Shown: positions 55,087 to 64,000 of the stretch, piece after piece | Numbering within the stretch: position 1 is the stretch's first letter | Layout of the letters: the number at the start of each line of letters is the position of its first letter | Assembly (NCBI GenBank): GCA_949592205.1 | Contig: CATIUR010000003.1 | Span: forward strand, 153,640,759-153,704,758 | Source: Helichrysum umbraculigerum | Taxonomy: Eukaryota > Streptophyta > Magnoliopsida > Asterales > Asteraceae | Length of the DNA: 64,000 nucleotides | Direction of reading: 5' to 3' | Translations under genes and position numbers: made by a program | Notes under the pieces: generated by a model | Told to the model about the DNA's origin: nothing | Databases searched by the model: none | The model's input: only the letters and a program-made list of their open reading frames with translations

Positions 55087-58000
55087 AAGAAGATTTCGTC
55101 CCCGAAATCTCATCACGATCAAATAATCCAGGATATCTGGATCTCATACTATCCTCAGTTTCCCAAGTTAGGTTTGGTCCCAAACTATGTTTCCATTTCA
55201 CTAACACCATGGGAATCTGTTTCTTCTTAAGTTTAGTCACTTTTCGGTCAAGAAGTTCGACTGGTTCTTCAACTAACTTCTGACTCTGATCAACTTTCAA
55301 ATCTTTCAAAGGAAGAATCTGAGACTGGTCTTCAACATTACATTTCCTCAAATAGCAAATGTTAAATGTGTCATGAATACCAGCAAGTTCTGGAGGAAGA
55401 TCCAACGTAACAGACTGATCGTTAACAATCTGACGAATTTTAAACGGTCCAATATACCGAGGAGCCAATTTGCCACGTTTCCCAAACCGAATTAGCCCTT
55501 TCCAAGGTGAAACTTTCAGGTACACAAGTTCACCTTCATCAAAAGTAACTGGTCGATGTTTAGAATCAGCATATTGTTTCTGTCTATCACGTGCAGCTTT
55601 CAATTTTTCACGAGCCACTGCAACTTTATCAGCTGTCATTTGAACAATATCTGGACCTGCAAACTGTTTCTCACCTGCCTCTAGCCAACAAGTTGGAGTT
55701 CTACAACGGCGACCATAAAGCATTTCATATGGAGGCATGCCTATACTAGAATGATAAGAGTTATTATAAGCAAACTCAACCAATGGCAAATGAGAATCCC
55801 AAGAACCCCCATACTCCAGAATACAAGCTCTCAACATATCCTCCAATGTTTGAATCGTACGTTCTGACTGACCATCTGTTTGAGGATGATAAGCTGTACT
55901 AAGATTCACTCTGGTGCCTAACTCACGCTGCAAACTTTGCCAAAATTGAGATACAAACCTTGGATCTCTATCAGACACAATCGATAACGGAATACCATGC
56001 CGAGTAACAATCTCATTCATATACAACTGTGCAAGCTTACTCAGAGATGCAGTATCACTAGTAGCTAGAAAATGAGCACTCTTGGTCAATCGATCTACAA
56101 TGACCCAAACCATGTCATTTCCGCGGGCAGTTCGAGGCAACTTTGTAACAAAATCCATAGTCAAATGTTCCCACTTTCATTCAGGAATCTCAAGCTGTTT
56201 CAACGACCCATACGGCTTCTGGTGTTCAGCTTTCACTTGAGAACAAATATGACAAGAACTAACAAACCTCGCTACATCCATTTTCATTGTAGGCCACCAA
56301 TACAAAGGTTTCAAATCATTATACATTTTAGTACTTCCCGGATGTACAGACAATCTGGACTTGTGGGCTTCATTTAGAATAACATCCCGAAGACCACCAA
56401 ACAAAGGAATCCAAACACGAGACTGAAAGGTTTTTAATCCTCTCGAATCATCTACTAACAAGTCCTTTCGATTCAACATAATCTCAGATTTCAAATTATG
56501 ATCTAACAAAGCCTCTAACTGTGCAGCTTTAATCCGAGCCACCAAATCAGAAGAAACTTCTAAACGCATAACATAAACTCGATCAGAAGTTACCTTGCGG
56601 CTTAAAGCATCAGCAACCACGTTGGCTTTTCCTGGATGGTATTTAATTTCACAATCATAATCCTTGATTAATTCCAACCATCGTCTCTGCCGCATATTCA
56701 ACTCTTGCTGTGAAAATATATACTGAAGACTCTTGTGATCTGTACAAATAATACATTTGGTACCATACAAGTAATGCCTCCAGATTTTCAAAGCAAACAC
56801 AACCGCTGCTAGTTCTAAATCATGGGTAGGATAATTTCTTTCATGAGGTTTGAGCTGACGAGAAGCATAAGCAATCACACGATCTCGCTGCATTAAGACA
56901 CAACCCAAACCAGCAATAGATGCATCACAATAAACAACAAAATCATCGGACCCATCTGGCAATGCTAACACAGGAGCCTGACATAACAACTGTTTCAGAG
57001 TCTGAAAAGCTGTTTCCTGTTGTTCAGTCCATATAAACTTTTCATCCTTACGGGTCAATTTAGTCAACGAACCGGCAATTTTAGAAAAATCTTTAATAAA
57101 CTTCCGGTAATAACCCGCCAAACCAAGAAAACTTTTTATTTCTAAAGCAGACTTTGGAGCTTTCCAATTCATTACAGCTTCAATTTTCGAAGGATCAACT
57201 TTAACACCATCATTACAAATAATATGACCCAAAAACTGTACTTCCCGAATCCAAAATTCACATTTAGAAAACTTCGCATACAAATGTTCTCTCTTTAAGG
57301 TTTCCAATACCAACCTCAAATGCATTCCATGCTCTGATTCGGATTTAGAATATACCAAAATGTCATCGATAAATACAATCACAAATTTATCAAGAAAAGG
57401 TCGACAAACACGGTTCATCAAATCCATAAAAACTGCGGGAGCATTCGTCAAACCAAAAGGCATAACCAGGAATTCAAAATGACCATACCTGGTTCGAAAT
57501 GCAGTTTTAGGAATATCACAATCCCTAACACGAACTTGATGATAACCTGATCTCAAATCAATATTTGAATAAAACGTAGATCCCTGCAACTGATCAAATA
57601 AATCATCTATCCGAGGCAGAGGATATTTATTCTTTACTGTCCTTTTATTCAATTCCCTATAATCAATGCACATTCTAAAAGACCCATCTTTCTTTTTCAC
57701 AAACAGAACTGGTGCACCCCAGGGAGAAGAACTAGGTCGAATAAACCCTTTTTCTAACAACTCCTGTATCTGATTCATCATTTCACGTATCTCAGATGGA
57801 GCTAATCTATAAGGGGCTTTAGCTATAGGTGAAGAGCCAGGAACAAGATCAATCTGGTATTCAACCTCCCTAACCGGTGGTAAACCAGGTAATTCATCAG
57901 GGAATACTTCCGGATACTCAGAAACAACCGGTACATCAGAAAGGGACTTCTTTTCTAACTTAGCATCAATCACATAAGCTAGATACGATTCACAGCCCTT

Positions 58001-59641
58001 GGATAAAGATTTCCTAGCTTTCATCATACTAATCAAAGGTATACAAACATTATCCCGTTCTCCTCGAGCCACGACATATGACTTTTCAGAGATTGGGATT
58101 CTAATCAGCTTATTGTGGCAATCTATGCTTGCTTTATACTGACTTAACCAATCCATACCAATAATCACATCAAAACTAGCAATTGGCATCAACAGAAAGG
58201 AAATTGGGAAAGTCTGGCTATCTATTATAATACTAGCTCCAATTACCGAGGTGGTAACAGGAACCGATTTGCCACTAGCTATTTCTACTTCAACTGGGTT
58301 TGTTATCACAGTAGGCATCATTTTCAACTTATCACAGAAGTACATAGATACAAACGAACAATTTGCACCAGAATCAAACAAAACACGAGCTGGTACAGAA
58401 TTTACAAGAAAAGTACCCGTGATCACGTCATCTGTATGGACAGCTTCATCCACTGTCATTTGAAACGCCCTACTAACTGCAGATGGCGGAGTCTTCCGCT
58501 TCTGACCGGAAGAAGCTGATGAACCAACAACTGTCCCCGAACCCTGTCTCTTAGCCTCAGAACACTGATTTGCACGATGACCTTCCTTATGGCAATTCCA
58601 ACACACATAAGTGGGAAAAACACAATCTTTGGCTTCATGCCCAATCACACCACATTTTACACATCTAGTGGTTTGCACAGTACACGGCCCAAAATGTCTA
58701 GCTCTACACTTAATACACCAATTGGGACGATCAGAAGTACCACCACGACTTTCTTGTTTCTTACCCTGTTGATTTCCTTGCCACCGTTGCTTACCTTTAC
58801 CAGAAGATTCACTCTTAGATTTCTGAGAAACCATTTCTTTACTTGGTGCTTGTTGAGGTTTCAAATCACTGTCAACAGATCGAGCTAACATGAAAGCTTG
58901 AGAAAGAGAGCCAGCTAATCTCACTGAAGTTCGATACTGATTAGGTAAAGTACCCACAAACTGTTCTATCTGAGTTCTCTCATCAGGAACCCACTGCTGA
59001 ACAAACCTGAGTTTCTCTGTAAACTGATTTATCAAATCATCCATTGACATGTTATCAGTTAATTGCAAATCCATAAACTCTTTTCTAATCCGAGCTATAT
59101 CATAGTTTGAACAATACTGCTTACAAACTTCATTACGAAAATCAGACCATCGGATAGATGCTTTCTGAAAAGAAGTTAATACAGAAGTAACCGAATCCCA
59201 CCAATTCATAGCTGCTCCTTTTAAGAGTTGGGATGCATAAGGAACTTTCAATTCTTCTTCACATTGACAAACCTCAAATTTCTTTTCCACATCTCTTAAC
59301 CAATCCAGAGTTACAGAAGGATTCGTACTACCCGAATACACAGACGGATTACTGCTCATAAAGGTTTTAAAGGAACACACCTTTTGCTTTGGCGGTGAAA
59401 TCATACCAAACACAGGATGAGATGATTCAGCCTCTTTTTGTTGTTTATACATTCTAAGTGCTTGGTTTTCCTCTTCCAATTGAAGCAGATACTGATCCCT
59501 TTCTGCCTCCTCTCTAGCATGGAAAGAAGTACCAGCATTCTCATTCCGGTCATCATGAGTCTCAGCAGTAACTTCAGGCCTTGAGGCATTATTAGGGTTA
59601 ACAGGTAGTTGCTCGTTATCCGCCATATCTGTAAACACCAC
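55085..59641 (-). pseudogene. Tekay-B Gag-Pol polyprotein with one in-frame stop
   Basis: One minus-strand frame of 1519 codons, broken only by a TGA at 56177-56179. The next codons (KWEHLTMDFVTKLP) show that the conserved Trp-Lys-Trp position of integrase is hit; a TGG-to-TGA change, a C-to-T transition on the plus strand, is the simplest reading. Order: a coiled N-terminus; Gag; CCHC motifs (CVKCGVIGHEAKDC, CWNCHKEGHRANQC); protease (LFDSGANCSF); reverse transcriptase (FVIVFIDDILVYS); RNase H (VVYCDASIAGLG); integrase HHCC finger (CHICSQVK); then the stop, before the DDE core (MDFVTKLP, VSDRDPRF, SERTIQTLEDML) and chromodomain-like end (VKWKHSLGPNLTWETED). Integration competence is therefore lost in this copy. 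Confidence 0.92.
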
Positions 59642-59787
59642 AACAGCTTACAAATCATTAGTCGTTAGCACCTATTCTACTAACAGCTTTACATTCAGTA
59701 CATAATCCCATTCCCAAGAATGTTTGACACAACACAATCAAAGTTTAGGATTGAACATACAATCATATTCAATTGCCCCAAACTATT

Positions 59788-59799
59788 GCTCTGATACCA
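59788..59799 (-). promoter_or_regulatory. Tekay-B primer binding site (tRNA-iMet)
   Basis: The minus strand reads TGGTATCAGAGC just inside the 5' LTR. Confidence 0.9.
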
Positions 59800-59802
59800 A
59801 CT

Positions 59803-61609
59803 TATAACGCCCCTCATTTAATACAACAATATAATATTAAGTTTGGCGGAAGCGACTACTTGAAATACATATTCTATTAAAACCTGCTAGAAATTTTCGC
59901 AACCCTTTATACAATATGTTTAACTACTAAACAAACATAGTTAACATGTTTACAAACCCGGGGCATTATATACTATAAAACATTATTTATTACAAACTGG
60001 ATCAGAGTTGCAAGTTTCAAACATTCTCAGCATCAAAACATTATTCCTGACTACCCACATAATATATATATCACCTGCAGGAAGTAATTTGAGGGATTAG
60101 CACAAAGCTAAGTGAATGAATTATTAACTACAATTCAATTTAGCTAGCAATCTGTTCACAATCAATAATGCAACAAATATCGTCAAGAGGAACGGTGGTT
60201 CCTAGAGACCCTGTTCCGGGTGGCCCCATCAGAACACTTAAACCAACTGTAGGCCAAAACAGTGATTAACCGCTAACTAAATGCTAATCTCCATCAACAC
60301 ATGTACGCAACCCTGTGTTGACCAACATTAGCAATCAAGTCCAACCAACAATCTAGTTGACCTCTGGATTATACATTTCAATTCAATGTTCAACAAACAA
60401 CCAATCAAATGGCATATCATTTCAAAGTTAACATGCTATCAATAGTAATCCTATAATTACTTATTGAAATCAAACTGACACAACCAAATCAAACTGTGAG
60501 TTTCAAATCCACTCACCTGATTGTTTCGTTTCACTTACTCAGCTGTCTTATCTCGCTGAGCTCTTTGTTTATCTGAGAATTAAAATCAAATATAAGTTAG
60601 AAATCGCATTCGTAAAACCATAGCTTATATTCGAATATCACATATATTAATACATTTCAAATCATGTATTACCCCATCATTATATGCACCTTAGTTAAGT
60701 ATATCAACTTACTTATCAATTTAAACATAATACATTAGGGAAAATATGAAGTTTGTTAACCAAAATCAAAATCTCTGCATAGGCATGGAATCTGCCGGAT
60801 TCTCCCAGAATCCGCCGGATTCTAATAGATTTCAGATGCAACATTTGGACCAGGGTTCATAAAACGAATCCGGTTGTACGAATCCGCCGGATTTAACCCA
60901 TTTTGACCGGATTCCTCACCCGTTGACTGGCTTGAATCCGCCGGATTCATAAGGAATCCGCCGGATTCCTTGTGTTCGTCAGACCTGGGCAGTTTGTGCA
61001 GAACATAACCCAGAAAATGTAAACCAAAACCAAATAACGATTTCAGCAGCAGTTAACAACTCATATAATATCATTGAGGTATACTATAACATATCATAAC
61101 ATCAAAATCATCAAACATCATCAATTATCATTATTCACTAGCTTGATTTAAATCACTTACCACTTAAAACTAGGAACAAGATGATTGTGATGATTAACTA
61201 GCTAAGATCAAGATCAAATCAGCTCAAGATCACTTGTTTCAATTCTTGTTTATCAAAGGTTTTAAGGGTTTTAGGGTTTTAGGTAAATTTTCTAAAAGAG
61301 GAAAGTGAGAACTTTCCTAAAAAGGAAAACTATTTAAGTCGGTTAAACTTTTGCACCGACCCGCATCCACTCAAAACTAGTCCCCTTTTAATCTATTGCC
61401 TGGAACCTAAAAACCATTTGCGAGAAACTTATTTTATTATACCGTCAACTATAGTAAATTAAAACAAGCAACAATTTACTAAGCACAATAAGTTCTAAAG
61501 CTTATTTAATTAAGTTTCGCAATTTAAACATATTTGTCAAATAATTTCTAAAATAATAACATATTCAATTTAAATTAGAAATTACCAGCTCAGTTAAGAG
61601 GATGTTACA
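59803..61609 (-). repeat. Tekay-B 5' LTR (complete, 1807 bp)
   Basis: Plus-strand start TATAACGCCCC (the usual TG appears changed to TA) and end TGTTACA. It carries the 45 bp lost from the other LTR and the palindrome array at 60788-60968. Confidence 0.92.
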
Positions 61610-61610
61610 G

Positions 61611-62769
61611 GAAGTGGGTGTAGGAAGTGCAAGGGGTTGATTATAAGAAAGTTGTGGCTGTTGTTGGTAGGGTGGATATCTAGGTGGGTATCGGGGTTGG
61701 TATGGTTGTTGGTTGTTTCTCGGCGGAAAGGGAGGTCCTCTAGGTTGGTTGTTGTTTTGGTTGAAACCGGGTGGTCGAGCTGGAAACTGAGCATAGTAGA
61801 CGGTGCCATCTGCTTCTTCGTATTCAACTTGGTATTCGCCAGATGGTTGCGGGTTGGTGCAGTGTTGACAGACTTGCACTTGGTGTACTTGGTGCTGTTG
61901 TTTCTTAAGTTCTCCAAACTGTTTGATGAGCGAGTCCATTTTCTCTGTCAGTGTCTTAATTGCTTCGACTGGAATCAGGTTTGCAGCAGCGATAGGTTTG
62001 GAAGATGTTGAATGATTTCCAGAATTCCAATCGTGGTGATGCATAGTCATATTTTCTATCAGGTTCCATCCTTCTTCGTCGGTCTTTGCCATGAAGCTTC
62101 CTTGTGCAGCAGCATCGAGGGTAGTTCGGTGGTTAGGATCTAAACCATTGTAGAAAGTGCACAATTGTGCAGACTTATCGATTCGGTGATTAGGGCATTT
62201 CTTTAAGGCTCCTTTGAATCGTTCCCATGCGGTATATAATGACTCATCGAAAGCTTGTCGAAAGTTCATGATGTCATTTCGGAGTTTGGTTTGTTTAGAA
62301 GGCGGAAAGTACTTGGTTAGAAACTTTGTCACCATCGCAGTACATGAATGGATAGAGCCGGTCTCTAGACCTTCAAACCATGTTTGCGCATGATGGTGAG
62401 CGAATAAGGGAAAAGGTATAAACGGATTGTATCTTGGCCAATTCCGTTTTGCTTGTAGGAATTTGAGAGAGAGATGAACTTGTCGAGGTGAGAGTTTGGG
62501 TCATCACTGGGCAATCCATGGAATTGACAGTGGTTTTGGATTAGTTGGATGATGTGGTGTTTAAGCTCGAAAGATTGACCAGGGGTTTCAGGGTAGAGAA
62601 TTGGTCCTCCTCTTCCTTCGATAGAGGGTTTACTGTTGTCAGCGAGAGTGATGCGTTCAGCCATTGCTTGCTTAAGTGCAGATTGCTTCTTTTCTCGTCG
62701 AATATTGCGTATTATAAGTTCTGGATCGGGAAAGTTAAATAGTGGTGCAGATCTAGGGGAACAGGTCAT
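61611..62769 (-). pseudogene. Athila-type gag, frameshifted and interrupted
   Basis: The minus strand starts MTCSPRSAPLFNFPDPELI. The first frame runs through FELKHHIIQLIQNHCQFHGL and RLYLFPYSLT, classical Athila Gag text, to about 62400. The family sequence then continues in another frame (TWFEGLETGSI, MVTKFLTKYFPPSKQT, LYTAWERFKGALKKCPNH), so an indel lies near 62390-62405. The C-terminus is Pro/Gln/Tyr-rich (PPRNNQQPYQPRYPPRYPP) and is cut by Tekay-B at 61609/61610. Confidence 0.85.
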
Positions 62770-62882
62770 AAACTAAAAGAAAAGACAATAAAGGAAATGT
62801 TTTTGTGTTTTTTTTAGAAGGTTTTTACCTAAGGGTTTACTAGAATTGGGGTTGGTTGGGCCTCTGGATCGACCAGTTAGTC

Positions 62883-62900
62883 TCCCCGGCAGCGGCGCCA
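62883..62900 (-). promoter_or_regulatory. Athila-like primer binding site
   Basis: The minus strand reads TGGCGCCGCTGCCGGGGA a few bases inside the 5' LTR, the form commonly seen in Athila/Tat elements. The tRNA was not identified. Confidence 0.8.
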
Positions 62901-62906
62901 AAAACT

Positions 62907-64000
62907 TGTTGATGTTATCAACGGGTGGTTTTAAAATTTATAATTGCTGGGGTCTAAGTGTGACTTACTAGTACTGAACCAAAAGGTTAGTAGGCGGTAA
63001 GTTGGACCTAGAGTCATTCTTAAAGAGAAACTGAATTGAAACGGAGGTGATCCAATCAATCTTTCTTTTCTAGTAAATGTTTTTAAAAGAGTGCGTTGGA
63101 GGTTTTGGTTCAGTTAATTAAGTAAACTAAATAAAGCGAATAAAATGTAATAAGATGTCAGATAATGCAAAGTAGTATTTGTTGTGAGTTCGTTAGTTAA
63201 TAATTATGGGATGATGACTCTTACGAGAAAACGATTAACTAAATTGGGTTGCTTATGAGATTCATTAACTTATGGTATAACCAATAGATTCCTTATTAGT
63301 CGGTTATCAACTAATATGTCACGAGGAACTAAGGTATCATGATTCTGACCAGACAGACAATGCTCAACTCTCCACACTCTCCTGTGAGGGAGTCAGTGGC
63401 CCATATTATTGAACGTATTCGCTCGTGGGCGAAGGAATAGAGTAGCAAGTCCATAACATGTCTAGCCGTTCTTAATACCACAATGATTATGAATCCATTA
63501 AACAACTACCTTAGAACTTGTGTCCGGACTTATTTAATTAATTTCTAGCAATGAAACTTAAGCGTGATAAACGAGGGAAAGCATTTAGGTTTCTTGCATA
63601 CCGTACTTTAGGTTTCATGGTTTTCAGGAAAAAATATTGGTTTAAGTTGGATTTTAAACTTGCCTTTCTTAATACAATTAACAAATCTCTAGGTTTTCGT
63701 AAATGATCATTTAGCCTATAGCCTATAGCCTACCTAATCTAATCTAATCTAAACTAAAACAACTAATTAAAATGCTGACGGCTTTTTACAGAAAGTCAAA
63801 CCCAGACCATGTCGGAAAATACTATGGTGGCTCACATCGTATTTAATCGTTTACCGATGTTTCCGTTGTGAGTTTAATTGCTTCGCGATGTTTACATGAT
63901 AAGTACATGATAAGTACATTGTGATCAGAAGTGTACAATACTCATGGCAAGTCCACGTAATCACATTGCATTTTATAATGCTTGCATGACGTTACAATTA
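62907..64000 (-). repeat. Athila-like 5' LTR, cut by the window end
   Basis: Matches 44063-45140 apart from about eight substitutions and two small duplications: TATAGCC near 63720 and ATGATAAGTAC near 63900. Confidence 0.92.

Larger units (their letters stand above)
53311..61609 (-). mobile_element. Tekay-B: Ty3/Gypsy chromovirus inserted in the Athila-like gag-pro junction
   Basis: Two LTRs (53311-55072, 59803-61609) differ at about seven of 1762 shared positions (~0.4%). On the minus strand are a tRNA-iMet primer site, a Gag-Pol frame with one stop, and a polypurine tract. The left LTR lacks its first 45 bp. The flank GGAAG occurs right of the element (61610-61614) and at the left junction. 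RT and chromodomain style place it in Tekay/Del, different from Tekay-A. Confidence 0.92.
44063..64000 (-). mobile_element. Athila-like Ty3/Gypsy element without visible pol, interrupted twice
   Basis: The text starting TGTTGATGTTATCAACGGG occurs at 44063 and again at 62907, where it follows an Athila/Tat-type primer site, so these are the two LTRs of a minus-strand element; the right LTR runs off the window. Inside, in sense order: gag (62769-61611), protease region (53309-51882), an unrecognised ORF (49330-48121), and a GGGAGGCAACCC hairpin (48060-48072) often seen near the 3' end of Athila/Tat elements. Reverse transcriptase, RNase H and integrase are absent. Insertions: Tekay-B at 53311-61609 and a solo LTR at 49336-51876. 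LTR divergence is about 0.7% by eye over 1.1 kb plus two small indels. Confidence 0.8.

Overview
The window is nuclear DNA of a flowering plant, very probably a eudicot. It is AT-rich, has GT-AG introns, and consists mainly of nested transposable elements around one ordinary plant gene. The family (possibly Asteraceae) is a guess from overall retrotransposon style only. There are no rRNA or tRNA genes, CRISPR arrays or bacterial operons.

Layout. 1-1767: truncated LTR; 1768-3029: possible Helitron remnant. 3343-7103: complete 3.76 kb hAT transposon with an 8-bp target-site duplication (TSD), an open transposase ORF and a 169-bp minisatellite. 7745-10346 (minus): the only host gene found, a three-exon CYSTM-family gene encoding 86 aa, with a PIF/Harbinger-type element in intron 2. 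10672-24192: complete 13.5 kb Mutator-like element (MULE) with a 9-bp TSD, inserted 325 bp upstream of that gene's start codon. The MULE carries an eight-exon DUF1985-Ulp1 protease gene (880 aa), a small PB1-like ORF (122 aa), a three-exon MURA transposase gene (942 aa), an antisense PB1-like relic, and arrays of four ~100-bp-phased palindromes at each end. 24202-26467: intergenic DNA with two Mutator-type MITEs.

26476-41677 is a nest. A ~295-bp hAT MITE received a 4.4 kb Helitron (26479-30901) in its terminal repeat and a 10.5 kb Ty3/Gypsy chromovirus (Tekay-A, 31046-41524) in its middle; the MITE's 8-bp TSD survives 15 kb apart. 42162-43099: another hAT-type non-autonomous element. From 44063 past the window end lies an Athila-like element on the minus strand. 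It encodes Gag and protease but shows no reverse transcriptase, RNase H or integrase; where those belong there is an unrecognised ORF. It is interrupted by a solo Tekay-type LTR (49336-51876) and a second chromovirus (Tekay-B, 53311-61609).

How the parts relate. The MULE looks coding-competent: catalytic residues of both transposase and protease are visible, and its internal genes share promoter-like modules and the same GCAAATCG motif as its ends. Each chromovirus has a near-complete Gag-Pol ORF broken by one in-frame stop. By-eye LTR divergence (Tekay-A ~0.3%, Tekay-B ~0.4%, Athila-like ~0.7%) fits the nesting order. The three Tekay-type LTRs each carry a different short palindromic motif array. 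All exon structures are predictions from splice consensus and reading frame; no database search or transcript data were used.
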